In this document: in pieces, positions 27,316 through 36,625 of the stretch
Layout: each line of letters starts with the position of its first letter
Position numbering within the stretch: the first letter of the stretch is position 1
Source: an uncultured Aquimarina sp.
GTDB lineage: Bacteria; Bacteroidota; Bacteroidia; Flavobacteriales; Flavobacteriaceae
DNA: 64,000 nucleotides
Reading direction: 5' to 3'
Assembly: GCA_947502885.1 (NCBI GenBank)
Contig: CANNBP010000001.1
Span: 682,001-746,000 of the forward strand
Made by a program: the position numbers and the translations under genes
The notes under the pieces: model-generated
What the model saw: the letters and a program-made list of their open reading frames with translations, nothing else
The model's database searches: none
Told to the model about the DNA's origin: nothing

Positions 27316-27340
27316 AAAATCGCTCATAAAGAGCGATTTT
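27316..27340 (-). terminator. Terminator after rpsF-rpsR-rplI
   Basis: Inverted repeat AAAATCGCTC / GAGCGATTTT with a 5-nt loop ATAAA, starting about 30 bp beyond the rplI stop on the minus strand. The A-run at its left gives a T tract in the transcript. Confidence 0.8.
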
Positions 27341-27369
27341 CTATAATAAAAACAGATATTAACTGCTCC

Positions 27370-27822
27370 TTATTTTGCCTGAGGTACTATTTCAAAAGCC
27401 ACAGGAACAATTACTTGTCTATGAAGTCTCACTGAAGCTTCATATTGTCCAGTACGCTTAATTGTTCCACCTGGTACTGTGATAAATTTCTTTTCTATTT
27501 GAACGTCTTGCTTTGCAAATGCCTCAGCAACGTCTGCATTCGAAATAGATCCAAATAATTTATCTCCTGCACCAACTTTTGCAGAAATTTTAATTTCTAA
27601 CCCAGTAAGTTTCTTTCCAATTTTCTCTGCATCTTCAACCTCTTTCTTTTCTTTAAACGCACGTTGTTTAAGTGTTTCAGAAAGTACTTTTTTTGCAGAG
27701 GGAGTTGCTAATACAGCAAAACCTTGAGGTATCAAATAGTTACGACCATAACCATTTTTAACTTGTACTACATCGTCTGCGAATCCTAGATTCTCAACAT
27801 CTTTTTTTAATATAAGTTCCAT
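27370..27822 (-). CDS. rplI: 50S ribosomal protein L9
   Basis: 150 residues, the usual length. L9 binds 23S rRNA domain V region and helps keep reading frame. Typical N-terminal segment MELILKKDVENLGFADDVVQ followed by VKNGYGRNYLIPQGFAVLAT, the family signature, then the long central helix and a C-terminal RNA-binding domain with LFGSISNADVAEAF. Third gene of rpsF-rpsR-rplI, 16 nt after rpsR, followed by a terminator. Confidence 0.97.
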   Translation of the reverse strand: MELILKKDVENLGFADDVVQVKNGYGRNYLIPQGFAVLATPSAKKVLSETLKQRAFKEKKEVEDAEKIGKKLTGLEIKISAKVGAGDKLFGSISNADVAEAFAKQDVQIEKKFITVPGGTIKRTGQYEASVRLHRQVIVPVAFEIVPQAK

Positions 27823-27838
27823 TATGTTATGTCGAATT

Positions 27839-28135
27839 TTATTTTAATAAATCACCAACGTATGGCATTAAAGCTAAGTGTCTAGCTCTTTTTACAGCAA
27901 CACTAACTTTTCGTTGATATTTCAAAGAAGTACCCGTTAAACGACGAGGAAGTAATTTTCCTTGCTCATTTACGAATGCCATTAAGAAATCTGGATCTTT
28001 ATAATCGATATACTTAATACCAGACTTTTTGAAACGACAATATTTCTTATTTTTTGTCGTATCTATATTTAACGGAGTAAGATATCTAATCTCTCCATCT
28101 TTTTTTCCTTTAGCTTGTTGTTCTATAGATGACAT
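27839..28135 (-). CDS. rpsR: 30S ribosomal protein S18
   Basis: 98 residues. S18 pairs with S6 on the platform of the small subunit. Family features: [37 protein letters not shown] and the basic C-terminal [17 protein letters not shown]. The N-terminus [20 protein letters not shown] is the longer form seen in Bacteroidota. It starts 2 nt after the rpsF stop and precedes rplI. Confidence 0.97.
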   Translation of the reverse strand: MSSIEQQAKGKKDGEIRYLTPLNIDTTKNKKYCRFKKSGIKYIDYKDPDFLMAFVNEQGKLLPRRLTGTSLKYQRKVSVAVKRARHLALMPYVGDLLK

Positions 28136-28137
28136 AA

Positions 28138-28476
28138 TTAAGCTTTTTGTTTGTTTCTAGTTCTTCTTTTTTCTGCCCATGCAATAGCATCTTTATCAAG
28201 ACGTACTGTAAGGTAACGCATTATTCTCTCATCACGTCTAAACTCTACTTCTAGAGCGTTGATCGCTTCACCAGGTACCTGGAATTCAAATAAGTGATAA
28301 AAACCACTTTTTTTGTGTTGAATTGCATAAGCTAACTTTTTTAGCCCCCAATCCTCTTTTGATATCATCTTGGCACCATTAGAAACAAGAATGTCTTCGT
28401 ATTTCTTCACTGTTTCCTTTATCTGATCTTCAGATAAAACGGGATTCAAGATGAAAACAGTTTCGTATTGATTCAT
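28138..28476 (-). CDS. rpsF: 30S ribosomal protein S6
   Basis: 112 residues, [20 protein letters not shown] at the start, then [20 protein letters not shown] (the S6 signature WGxxxLAYxIxKxxxGxY) and [19 protein letters not shown]6 binds 16S rRNA together with S18. First gene of the ribosomal operon; a very good flavobacterial promoter lies 30 bp upstream. Divergent from the LytTR regulator gene. Confidence 0.97.
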   Translation of the reverse strand: MNQYETVFILNPVLSEDQIKETVKKYEDILVSNGAKMISKEDWGLKKLAYAIQHKKSGFYHLFEFQVPGEAINALEVEFRRDERIMRYLTVRLDKDAIAWAEKRRTRNKQKA

Positions 28477-28505
28477 AAAATCTATGTTTTAATTAAAATT
28501 GGGTG

Positions 28506-28536
28506 CAAAAATAGAACTATTTTTTGGATTTTCAAA
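28506..28536 (-). promoter_or_regulatory. rpsF operon promoter
   Basis: On the minus strand TTTG (28533-28536), a 19-bp spacer and TATTTTTG (28506-28513) match the Bacteroidota housekeeping promoter TTTG-N19-TAnnTTTG exactly. The expected start of transcription is about 5-8 bp further left, giving a short leader before the rpsF ATG at 28476. Confidence 0.8.
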
Positions 28537-28647
28537 CCCTAATTTCAATTTCGATGAAACACTATTTTTATCGACAAAAAGCCAAAATTGTTTGTGCAAA
28601 TAAGATATATTCATTAATATTGTATTTAGAATATATAACACGAACAA

Positions 28648-29355
28648 GTGGAACAATCACAATTAAAATGTGCGGTGGTCGATGATTCCCGCCTCCAAAG
28701 ACTAGCCATAGTAAAGCTAATAGACGAACATTCTTCACTAGAATTAGTGGCTGAATGGAACAATGCTATTGAAACAAAAAATGGTTTACTAGATACTCAA
28801 GTAGATTTGTTATTTCTTGATATTGAAATGCCTATACTTACTGGTTTTGATCTTTTGGATGATTTAGAAAACAAACCTCACATCATTTTTGTTACAGGTA
28901 AAACCAAATATGCTTTTAAGGCTTTTGATTATGACGCGATAGATTATCTAAGAAAACCCTTAAAAAAAGATAGGTTTAATGCGGCTGTAGAAAAAGCATT
29001 AAGTATGTCTAGAATTGGTAGCGAAAACCCAGCTGTAGAAGATGATGATTATATTTTTGTTAAAAGTAACCTTAAAAAGAGAAAGATTTTCCTTAATCAA
29101 CTTAAGTATGTAGAAGCTTTAGGAGATTATGTAAAACTTATTATGGAAGAAGGTGATCCTATTGTTGTACTTGCAACAATGAAATCTTTTGAAGCTCAAT
29201 TACCTAGTGATAGATTTTTGAGAATTCATAAATCCTATATTGTCAATCTAGACAAAGTAGAGCGTTATAATAGTCGAAATATTGAAATTGCAGATGAAAA
29301 GATACCTTTAAGTCGACACAAAAAACATTCTCTTATAGAAGCCTTAAATAATTAA
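28648..29355 (+). CDS. LytTR-family response regulator
   Basis: 235 residues from a GTG at 28648. Receiver domain about 6-120: acidic pair VVDDSR, phospho-acceptor Asp58 in LLFLDIEMP, Thr/Lys switch residues in IIFVTGKTKYAFKAFDYDAIDYLRKP. LytTR DNA-binding domain about 135-235 with KYVEALGDYVKLIMEEG, FLRIHKSYIVNLDKVERY and IPLSRHKKHSLIEAL, the standard form. It probably answers to a membrane histidine kinase encoded elsewhere; none is adjacent. Its 3' end overlaps the convergent priA by 4 bp. Target genes are unknown. Confidence 0.9.
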   Translation: MEQSQLKCAVVDDSRLQRLAIVKLIDEHSSLELVAEWNNAIETKNGLLDTQVDLLFLDIEMPILTGFDLLDDLENKPHIIFVTGKTKYAFKAFDYDAIDYLRKPLKKDRFNAAVEKALSMSRIGSENPAVEDDDYIFVKSNLKKRKIFLNQLKYVEALGDYVKLIMEEGDPIVVLATMKSFEAQLPSDRFLRIHKSYIVNLDKVERYNSRNIEIADEKIPLSRHKKHSLIEALNN

Positions 29356-31805
29356 TAATTATCCACATTAATTATTATTCTAACTCCTGAAAATTCTTTT
29401 ATACTTTTAAAGGAGTTATTGATTTTATGGATTACATCTTTTGTTTTTCCTAAGGGTTGTCCTTGTGGAATTTTTAGTATTATATTTTTATGATATTGAT
29501 TTCGTATTCTGGATATTGGCGGAAACTCTGGACCTAATACATTATCTTTAAAAACATTTCTTAATGATTTTGCAAACCAAAAGGTAGCATCGTTTACTTT
29601 ATTATAGTCCTTATGTTTGCCAGTGATTTTTATTATTTTATAAAAAGGAGGGTACTTATATTGATAACGCTCCTCAACCTGCTCATTATACATTGCCAAA
29701 TAATCGTTAACAGATACTTGCTGTAAAATTTGATGGAATGGGTTATACGTCTGAATTAAAACTTTTCCTCTTTTTTTTGTTCTTCCTGCTCTACCTGCTA
29801 CTTGTTGCATTAACTGAAAACTGCGCTCATGAGCTCTAAAATCAGGAAAATTAAGAAGGTTATCGGCATTCATTATCCCAACTAAACTTACCTTTCTAAA
29901 GTCTAACCCCTTAGATAACATCTGGGTACCAACCATAATATCTATATCTCCTTCTTCAAAACTATTTATTATTTTTTCATAGCCATGTTTTCCTCTTGTA
30001 GTATCTTGATCCATTCTACCAATATTATGATCAGGAAAAAGTTCTTTTAATTCATTCTCTATTTGTTCTGTTCCAAAACCTTTGGTAGTTAAATCTACAC
30101 TATTACAAGCCGCACACTTTTGAGGCATTGCAATATGATGACCACAATAATGACATCTCAACTGGTTTTTATAGTTATGAAAAGTTAAACTCACATCACA
30201 ATTTGGACATTGAGGCGAATGACCACAAGTAGTGCACTCTATCACAGGAGAATACCCTCTTCTATTCTGAAAAAGAATAACTTGTTCTCCTTCTTTTAGC
30301 GCTTCTTGTATCCCTAAAAGCAATGTATCACTAAAATGCCCTGTCATTTCTTTTTTCCGATACTTTGTTTTTATATCAACCAAGTTTATTTCTGGCATTA
30401 GGACATTACCATACCTTCTTGTTAATTGTACATACCCATACTTTTCTTGTTGAGAATTATAATATGTTTCTAAAGAAGGGGTAGCCGAACCCAACAATAC
30501 CTTTGCATTAAACATCTTAGACAAAACTATAGCTGTATCTCGAGCATGATATCTTGGCGCTGGATCATATTGTTTAAATGTATTTTCGTGCTCTTCATCT
30601 ATTACAATTAACCCCAAATCAACAAAGGGTAGAAATATGGCTGATCTTGCTCCTATTATAACCTGAGCCTTTTCTTTTTTAACCTTTACATTATTCCATG
30701 CTTCTACTCTTTCATTGACAGAATACTTTGAATGATATACCGTCAGCTTTTCTCCAAAATACTCTTGTAAACGCGTTATAAGTTGAGTAGTTAAAGCAAT
30801 CTCTGGCAATAGATATAATACTTGCTTTCCTTCTTGAATAACTTTTTCTATCAATTTCACATACACTTCAGTTTTACCCGATGAGGTAACTCCGTGAAAA
30901 AGACACACTCCTTTACTTTTAAAAACACCGTTTATTTCTTCAAAAGCTGTATTCTGAAATTCATTAAGTTCTTTTTGCACTCCCTGTATCTCGCCAGTAT
31001 ACGTCACTCTATCGGTTTGCAAACGATACTCTTCTAAGATTTTTTTATCCACCAAAGCTTTTATTACTGCTGAAGAACTATTTGAAGCCTTGATAAGATC
31101 GCTTATCTTTATTGGTTTTTCTGTTTGCGCCTGTAACGTAAACAAATGCATTAAAACTTCTCGTTGTTTTGGCGCGCGAGTCATTGTTTCTAACAATGTT
31201 CTTAAAGCTTCTTCTTGAATATATTGAGTATGTAATTTAACATATCTTACTATTTTTGGTTTATATTGTTCATATATTTCTTCTTGAACAGTTATTACCT
31301 CTTTTTCCAGCAATCGCTTTACAACAGGAAGGACATTTTTTTTATTCGTAATATCCATTATTTCCTGAATCCTAAGTAGACTTTGGTATTGAAGTGCTTC
31401 GTAAACCAAAAACTCATCATCCTTCAACAAAGACTCATCAAAACTTGATTTTTCATTCTTAAGAACTAATGTTTCACTTTCTAATAAAAAGGCACTTGGT
31501 AAAGCTGCTCGCATTACTTCGCCTTTTGTACACATATAATATTTTGCAATCCACGACCATAATTCTAACTGCATAGGAGTTACAATGGGGGATTCATCAA
31601 GAATGTGTTCAATTTCTTTTGCTTCATAAACCATAGGCGGAGTTTGGTGTACCAAAGTAACCAAGGCAGCGTATACCTTACTTTTTCCAAACTGAACAGC
31701 TACCCGCATTCCTGGTTGTAAAAATGAGGCTTCAGTTTGATTAATACTATAGGTAAACTCCTTATCAAGAGGAATAGGAAGAATTACATTTATGAAATAT
31801 GACAT
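29352..31805 (-). CDS. priA: Primosomal protein N', replication restart helicase
   Basis: 817 residues. PriA rebuilds the replisome at stalled forks. N-terminal DNA-binding domain begins FINVILPIPLDKEFTYS. Helicase motifs: Walker A GVTSSGKTEVYVKL near 303, LLPEIALTTQLI, DEEH box in LIVIDEEHENTFKQ near 400, GSATPSLE, then the zinc region near 523-575 with eight cysteines (CTTCGHSPQCPNCD, CHYCGHH, CAACN). Motif V/VI: MVGTQMLSKGLDF and QVAGRAGR. Length is typical of the Bacteroidota form. Convergent with the LytTR gene, overlapping by 4 bp; upstream lies a 377-bp gap. Confidence 0.96.
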   Translation of the reverse strand: MSYFINVILPIPLDKEFTYSINQTEASFLQPGMRVAVQFGKSKVYAALVTLVHQTPPMVYEAKEIEHILDESPIVTPMQLELWSWIAKYYMCTKGEVMRAALPSAFLLESETLVLKNEKSSFDESLLKDDEFLVYEALQYQSLLRIQEIMDITNKKNVLPVVKRLLEKEVITVQEEIYEQYKPKIVRYVKLHTQYIQEEALRTLLETMTRAPKQREVLMHLFTLQAQTEKPIKISDLIKASNSSSAVIKALVDKKILEEYRLQTDRVTYTGEIQGVQKELNEFQNTAFEEINGVFKSKGVCLFHGVTSSGKTEVYVKLIEKVIQEGKQVLYLLPEIALTTQLITRLQEYFGEKLTVYHSKYSVNERVEAWNNVKVKKEKAQVIIGARSAIFLPFVDLGLIVIDEEHENTFKQYDPAPRYHARDTAIVLSKMFNAKVLLGSATPSLETYYNSQQEKYGYVQLTRRYGNVLMPEINLVDIKTKYRKKEMTGHFSDTLLLGIQEALKEGEQVILFQNRRGYSPVIECTTCGHSPQCPNCDVSLTFHNYKNQLRCHYCGHHIAMPQKCAACNSVDLTTKGFGTEQIENELKELFPDHNIGRMDQDTTRGKHGYEKIINSFEEGDIDIMVGTQMLSKGLDFRKVSLVGIMNADNLLNFPDFRAHERSFQLMQQVAGRAGRTKKRGKVLIQTYNPFHQILQQVSVNDYLAMYNEQVEERYQYKYPPFYKIIKITGKHKDYNKVNDATFWFAKSLRNVFKDNVLGPEFPPISRIRNQYHKNIILKIPQGQPLGKTKDVIHKINNSFKSIKEFSGVRIIINVDNY

Positions 31806-32182
31806 TATGTACTAGAATAAATTTCAAAAATCATTATCAAGAGACAATCACTGCCATGAAGTTCTAAACAACACCTTTCTCAAAGATTTTGATAGGATCG
31901 AAAATAGTTTATTTTTTCTAAAGAGAGAATTTTTATGCTAGCAAACAAAGCTATTAAACAAAAAAAGGTAACAATGGATATATAGAAATAGTCAAATACC
32001 GGCCTTTTCAAACATTAGTCTAATGAATCACATCACGTATCATATCAAACTAGAATTATTTATACAATTAAAAACGCCTGAAAAAGTAATTTCAATTTCA
32101 GGCGTTTTTTTATTTTAGAATGTATAGTAAAATCTCATTTTACTATCTGGCTAATTCTATAAATAATACAATAATATCTTTT
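31806..32182. other. 377-bp gap between the chalcone-isomerase-like cluster and priA
   Basis: No coding frame is supported. The only structure recognised is the hairpin at 32070-32109 near its right-hand end. The half next to priA must hold the priA promoter, but no clear TTTG/TAnnTTTG pair stands out. Confidence 0.5.
32070..32109 (-). terminator. Terminator after the chalcone-isomerase-like gene
   Basis: Arms AAAAACGCCTGAAA (32070-32083) and TTTCAGGCGTTTTT (32096-32109) pair perfectly around a 12-nt loop. Placed about 75 bp after the stop of the gene at 32183, with T/A runs on both sides, so it could act on either strand. Confidence 0.8.
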
Positions 32183-32749
32183 TTACTTACCTACTCCAAG
32201 CATCCCTCCTTTGATAATCTGGCATGCTGGCTCGTTTCCTAACCATATCTTAAACAAGGCATACTTAAAGTCTCGCCCTTTTATAAAACCAAGTTCTTTA
32301 CCATTTTTATATGTTTTTACCCCTTTTCCTTTAATGTATACTAAATCATAAAAATCATTAATCAACATAGGCGAATCGAACAATTTAAGAAAATCATCTA
32401 TTCTAGCATCTAGACTTTGGGTATTTCCAAACATAGCATCGTCAAAACCCTTTCTAAAAACTTTAATCATTCTTTCATTAGTCACTTTTTTGGATGCTAT
32501 ATTTAAACGAATTGCCATCGTTTCGTCAGAATCAAGTACCTTTTTATCATCACTATACTTTGATTTGGTATATAAAGTACCTGCATAAGTTTTAAAGGAT
32601 AAAACTCTTCTCATTGCACCTCCATTAAAAACCACCTCTTCTCCATCAAAAGTTAGTTTTTCGGGAACCACAATACTTCCAATTCGTTGTTGCGCAAATG
32701 ACGCTATACTAAATACTAAAACAGTAGTTAAGGTAATTATGTTTTTCAT
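32183..32749 (-). CDS. Secreted chalcone-isomerase-like protein, copy 1
   Basis: 188 residues with a signal peptide ending near IASFAQQ. The mature part follows the chalcone-isomerase-like fold of bacteria: GSIVVPEKLTFDGEEVVFNG, RRVLSFKTYAGTLYTKSK, then GKELGFIKGRDFKYALFKIW and LGNEPA near the end. These bacterial members lack the plant flavonoid active site context and are thought to bind hydrophobic ligands such as fatty acids; the true role is unknown. One of three paralogues within 2.5 kb (also 33412 and 34097), interrupted by a DUF2147 gene. It has its own terminator downstream. Likely periplasmic. Confidence 0.8.
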   Translation of the reverse strand: MKNIITLTTVLVFSIASFAQQRIGSIVVPEKLTFDGEEVVFNGGAMRRVLSFKTYAGTLYTKSKYSDDKKVLDSDETMAIRLNIASKKVTNERMIKVFRKGFDDAMFGNTQSLDARIDDFLKLFDSPMLINDFYDLVYIKGKGVKTYKNGKELGFIKGRDFKYALFKIWLGNEPACQIIKGGMLGVGK

Positions 32750-32853
32750 TTCTAGGATTTTTATTTATTTCAACGGTTTAGTCTGAAATAAATAAAAACC
32801 TAACTAAAAAAAACGTTAAAATTTAACACTTGATATAAAATCATGGTTTAATT

Positions 32854-33291
32854 CTACTCTCTAAGCCATTTTTGTGTTCTGTAAAAAAAGGCAATATACC
32901 CCCTTACATAAAGGATATTGGTGTTATTCTCGTCAACCCAAATTTTACATCGATACACCTTACCATTTTCGGGATCCATAATCGTACCATCAATATATTC
33001 ATTTCCGTCAACTTCAAGATTCTTAATAATCTCCATACCTTCAATTGGTTTATTATAATCTTTTCCTTTACACTCTACACACAACTGGTTTCTTTCTGCC
33101 TCATCTAACACATGCTTAATCTTACCAAACCATTTACCTTCTTTTTTATATATTTCTACAATTGATCTAGCCTTACCACTGTTATCATCTATAGTTTTCC
33201 AGCTACCCTCTATTGATTCTTGGGCATTTATTGATTTAACTAAAAACAAAAAGATTAAACTCAGAACTAAAAAATAAGATTTATGAATCAT
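32854..33291 (-). CDS. Secreted DUF2147-family protein
   Basis: 145 residues. Signal peptide IHKSYFLVLSLIFLFLVKS-INA type, then the DUF2147 pattern: IEGSWKTIDDNSGKARSIVE, WFGKIKHVLDEAERNQLCVE, CKGKDYNKPIEGMEI and YIDGTIMDPENGKVYRCKIW. The two Cys may form a disulphide. DUF2147 proteins are small lipocalin-like periplasmic proteins; no confirmed activity. It lies between two chalcone-isomerase-like paralogues and may share ligands with them. ATG at 33289-33291. Confidence 0.85.
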   Translation of the reverse strand: MIHKSYFLVLSLIFLFLVKSINAQESIEGSWKTIDDNSGKARSIVEIYKKEGKWFGKIKHVLDEAERNQLCVECKGKDYNKPIEGMEIIKNLEVDGNEYIDGTIMDPENGKVYRCKIWVDENNTNILYVRGYIAFFYRTQKWLRE

Positions 33292-33347
33292 GTGAAATTT
33301 TGTGTTTAAATTATGTATAATCTATAATAATATAGAACTAAAAAAAC

Positions 33348-33380
33348 AAAAGCTACCTATTATATAAATAGATAGCTTTT
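33348..33380 (-). terminator. Terminator after chalcone-isomerase-like copy 2
   Basis: AAAAGCTACCTAT and ATAGATAGCTTTT pair with one mismatch around a 7-nt loop, about 30 bp beyond the stop at 33412. A- and T-rich flanks. Confidence 0.65.
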
Positions 33381-33411
33381 AAAAATATTTTAATTGAAAC
33401 TCGAAAGTTGT

Positions 33412-33975
33412 CTATTGTATCCCCAACATTCCATTTTTAATCCCTTCACTTGCGGGTTCTTCTCCTAACCAAATTTTAAATAAAGCATATTTAAAATCTC
33501 GCCCTTTAATCATTCCTAACTCTTTACCATTTTTATAAGCTTTGACCCCAACATCCTTAACATAGACTAAATCAAAAATATCGTTCTTTACTATAGGTTG
33601 TGAGAAGAAGTTTATAAATTTATTTATTCTTCCATCCAAAGCCTTTGTATTACCAAAAGTTGCTTTTTGAAAACCATCTCTTGCTGCCTTGATAAATTTC
33701 TTTTGAGTTACAAACCCTGACACAATGTTTAACTTCATAGCCATAGTTTCATCAGCTTCTAAAATTACTCTAGGATCTTTACTTTTCTTTTGTAGATAAA
33801 GACCTCCGGCATACATATCAATCCAAAGCACCTTTCTCATCCCAGCTCCATTTAGCTTTAAATCAACTCCCTCAAATGATTCTTCATATGGCAATATCGC
33901 TTTTCCAACTCTAATTTGCGATGTTGCAGTAGTTAAAGAAACTAGAGCGATGAATAGTAAAGTAATCTTTTTCAT
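33412..33975 (-). CDS. Secreted chalcone-isomerase-like protein, copy 2
   Basis: 187 residues with signal peptide LLFIALVSLTTATSQ. Shares the family blocks with its neighbours: GMRKVLWIDMYAGGLYLQKK, ETMAMKLNIVSG, GKELGMIKGRDFKYALFKIW and LGEEPA. It is closer in sequence to copy 1 than to copy 3 in the C-terminal block. Own terminator downstream, so the three copies are probably separate units rather than one operon. Function unknown beyond the fold. Confidence 0.8.
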   Translation of the reverse strand: MKKITLLFIALVSLTTATSQIRVGKAILPYEESFEGVDLKLNGAGMRKVLWIDMYAGGLYLQKKSKDPRVILEADETMAMKLNIVSGFVTQKKFIKAARDGFQKATFGNTKALDGRINKFINFFSQPIVKNDIFDLVYVKDVGVKAYKNGKELGMIKGRDFKYALFKIWLGEEPASEGIKNGMLGIQ

Positions 33976-34096
33976 TTCTATTTAAAATTTTATTTTTTAA
34001 TGGGCAAATGTAATAAAATATATTATGCAAACATAATATATTTTATGCTAAACATCTAGTATTATGTATTTTGACCTATAAAAATAACTTTTCATC

Positions 34097-34660
34097 CTAT
34101 TTATTACCCAACATTTCTTGCTTTAATCCTTTATCAACAGGATTATTTCCTAGCCAAATATTAAACAAAGCCTTTTTAAAATCTAGCCCTTCTACATATC
34201 CTTTTTCTACACCATTTTTATATAATACACTTCCTTTGCCTTTTTCGTATACCATATCAAACACTTGTCCTACTTCTATTTCTTCTGAAACAAATCCTAT
34301 AAATTTCTCTATTCTATCCTTTAATGGCCCTGTATTGTTGTTGGTTGACTTTTCAAAACCACTTTTTAATGCTGAGGCCATTTTTTTTCTTGACATCAAT
34401 CCCGAGAGAATATGAACTTTTACAGCCATTGTTTCATCTGCACTTGCAATTGAGGCTGCTTTATTATTCTTACCCTTAAGATACAACACTCCTGCGTAAA
34501 TATCAAAAAAGAATTTCTCTCTAAGTCCTCCTCCATTCATTACTAATTCCTCTCCGCTAAATGTTACTTGATTTGGCACAACTGCATCTCCAATTTTTGT
34601 TTGAGCTTGAGTAGATAGAATAGTTGCAATCACAAAAAATAGTAAGGTAATTTTCTTCAT
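34097..34660 (-). CDS. Secreted chalcone-isomerase-like protein, copy 3
   Basis: 187 residues from ATG at 34658-34660 (MKKITLLFFVIATILSTQAQ); a TTG three codons upstream is less likely. Family blocks: GGGLREKFFFDIYAGVLYLK, ETMAVKVHILSG and GYVEGLDFKKALFNIWLGNN. It is the most divergent of the three, with VEGLDF in place of IKGRDF. Upstream member of the tandem, directly after the YihY-type gene. The same ligand-binding role is possible for each copy. Confidence 0.8.
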   Translation of the reverse strand: MKKITLLFFVIATILSTQAQTKIGDAVVPNQVTFSGEELVMNGGGLREKFFFDIYAGVLYLKGKNNKAASIASADETMAVKVHILSGLMSRKKMASALKSGFEKSTNNNTGPLKDRIEKFIGFVSEEIEVGQVFDMVYEKGKGSVLYKNGVEKGYVEGLDFKKALFNIWLGNNPVDKGLKQEMLGNK

Positions 34661-34707
34661 CTTGTACAATTTGTTTGTTATAATTTATTTTTTCTCTCTT
34701 AAATATA

Positions 34708-35628
34708 TCAAAAAATTCTTCTTAATTTATTTAAGGAAGCGTTTAATTCGAATCCTAATAATAATAAATTGGCATTAAGCCAGATATATAGCATTAAGAT
34801 TAACATGGCACCAATTGATCCATATAGCTTGTTATAATTTGAAAAGTTATCAATATAAATACCAAATAAATAAGTAGTTATAATAATTAAAAAAGTGGTC
34901 ATTACTGCACCTGGAGAAAAAAACTTATTCTGTTTTCCTTCATGTGTGCCAAAATAAAACAACATGGCCACTGTAATAAAAATCATAAATACAAATAGTG
35001 CATATTTACCAAATGTTAGCCAAAACACTGTATCATTAACTACACCCATTTCATTCAAATTAGCAACCAAATATGAAAAATATAAAGTGCTTATTACTGT
35101 AATAATCAATAAAGATGCCACAATTAGAGACACTCCTAAAGCTACAATATATTGACGAACAAAATTACGATTGAGTGTTACATGATAAGAATTCTCAAAT
35201 CCCGAAAATACAGCATTAACCCCATTAGTCATTAAAAAAATAGATAATAAAAACACAGTAGATAACAATCCTCCTCTAGGGTTTGATGCAATATCATCAA
35301 AGATATCTTTAAAAAACATTGAAGATTGCTTAGGTAAAGCATCATTAATAAACTCAAATAAGAACTCTTCTTTGAAGTTATCTATAGGTACATAAGGAAT
35401 AAGGTTTAGTAGAAATAACAAAAACGGAAAAAGGGATAAAAAAAAACTCCATGAAATAGCACTTGCCCTAGCAGAGAAAGTTCCCTTTACTATACCAATT
35501 GCATAAATTTCTACTAAGTCGTATAATGATAACCCTTCAAAACCAGGAAGAATAAGCTTTTTTCCTATTGCTACCAAAAAATTTACAACAGGAATTTTAT
35601 TAAGTTTATCTTCTATAGTTTTTGACAT
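34708..35628 (-). CDS. YihY/virulence factor BrkB family membrane protein
   Basis: 306 residues with about six membrane helices (for example AISWSFFLSLFPFLLFLLNL, FLLSIFLMTNGVNAVFSGF, LGVSLIVASLLIITVISTLY). Family markers: FSARASAISWSFFLSLFPF near 55, and YGSIGAMLILMLYIWLNANL near 275, which match the conserved ends of YihY proteins. Once thought to be RNase BN, the family is now regarded as an inner-membrane protein of unknown, possibly transport, role. It starts 5 nt after the nadC stop, so the two are co-transcribed. Confidence 0.9.
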   Translation of the reverse strand: MSKTIEDKLNKIPVVNFLVAIGKKLILPGFEGLSLYDLVEIYAIGIVKGTFSARASAISWSFFLSLFPFLLFLLNLIPYVPIDNFKEEFLFEFINDALPKQSSMFFKDIFDDIASNPRGGLLSTVFLLSIFLMTNGVNAVFSGFENSYHVTLNRNFVRQYIVALGVSLIVASLLIITVISTLYFSYLVANLNEMGVVNDTVFWLTFGKYALFVFMIFITVAMLFYFGTHEGKQNKFFSPGAVMTTFLIIITTYLFGIYIDNFSNYNKLYGSIGAMLILMLYIWLNANLLLLGFELNASLNKLRRIF

Positions 35629-35633
35629 ATATT

Positions 35634-36491
35634 TTAAACTGCTTTCAAACTAAGGTCAAGATTATAGACAGAATGAGTTAAGGCTCCACTACTTATATAG
35701 TTCACACCACATTCTGCATATTTACGTATCGTTTTTTCATTTATCCCACCACTAGACTCTGTTAGACACGTATCCCCTATTAGTTCTACTGCTTTTCTAG
35801 TATCTTCATAATTGAAGTTATCTATTAATATACGATAAACCCCTGAAGTATTTAATATTTCTCTTATTTCATTAAGATCTCTTGCTTCTACAATAATTTT
35901 AAGATCTAGGTTATTATCTATTAAATATTCTTTTGTCTTTTCTATGGCTTTAGTTATTCCTCCTGCAAAATCAATATGATTATCCTTAAGCATTATCATG
36001 TCATACAATGCAAATCTATGATTTTCTCCTCCACCTATTTTAACTGCCCACTTTTCTAGTGCTCTTATACCTGGCGTTGTTTTACGCGTATCTAAAATCT
36101 TGGTATTTGTGCCCTCTAAAAGAGAGACAAATTGATTTGTTTTTGTTGCAATCGCACTCATTCTCTGCATAGCATTAAGAACAAGTCTCTCTGCCTTAAG
36201 AATTGTTTGTGAGTTTCCTGAAACATAAAAAGCAACATCCCCAAAAGATACTTTTTCACCATCTTTTATTCTCACATCTATTTTGATATCAGGATCTACA
36301 TATTCAAATACTTTTTGAGCAAAAGTCACACCTGCAAGAATTCCTTCATCTTTAACTAATAACTTTGCTTTTCCGGTTGCTGATTTTGGTATACAGGCTA
36401 AAGAGCTATGATCGCCATCTCCAACATCTTCTCGAATGGCATTTGCTATTATCAAATCAATTTCTTTATCAAATTGGATTTCACTAATCAT
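35634..36491 (-). CDS. nadC: Nicotinate-nucleotide pyrophosphorylase (carboxylating)
   Basis: 285 residues, usual length. Converts quinolinate and PRPP to nicotinate mononucleotide and CO2 in de novo NAD synthesis. Visible features: REDVGDGDHSSLACIP near the start, LNAMQRMSAIATKTNQF, the KILDTRKTTPGIRALEKWAV signature near 130-150, GGGENHRFALYDMIMLKDNH, and the C-terminal ESSGGINEKTIRKYAECGVN with SSGALTHS. First gene of a nadC-YihY pair; divergent from rlmH. The cofactor link to the NAD-consuming toxin elsewhere in the window is coincidence, as far as can be seen. Confidence 0.96.
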   Translation of the reverse strand: MISEIQFDKEIDLIIANAIREDVGDGDHSSLACIPKSATGKAKLLVKDEGILAGVTFAQKVFEYVDPDIKIDVRIKDGEKVSFGDVAFYVSGNSQTILKAERLVLNAMQRMSAIATKTNQFVSLLEGTNTKILDTRKTTPGIRALEKWAVKIGGGENHRFALYDMIMLKDNHIDFAGGITKAIEKTKEYLIDNNLDLKIIVEARDLNEIREILNTSGVYRILIDNFNYEDTRKAVELIGDTCLTESSGGINEKTIRKYAECGVNYISSGALTHSVYNLDLSLKAV

Positions 36492-36625
36492 ATTGAATGG
36501 TTATTTTTGCTAATGTAAAAAAAGAAGTTCGAAGTATAAAACCTGAAACGAAAGGTATTTCTAATTACTCTCTTTTTTTATCTATTATAAAAATATACGC
36601 AAAAAACTATTAACTCAATAACAAA

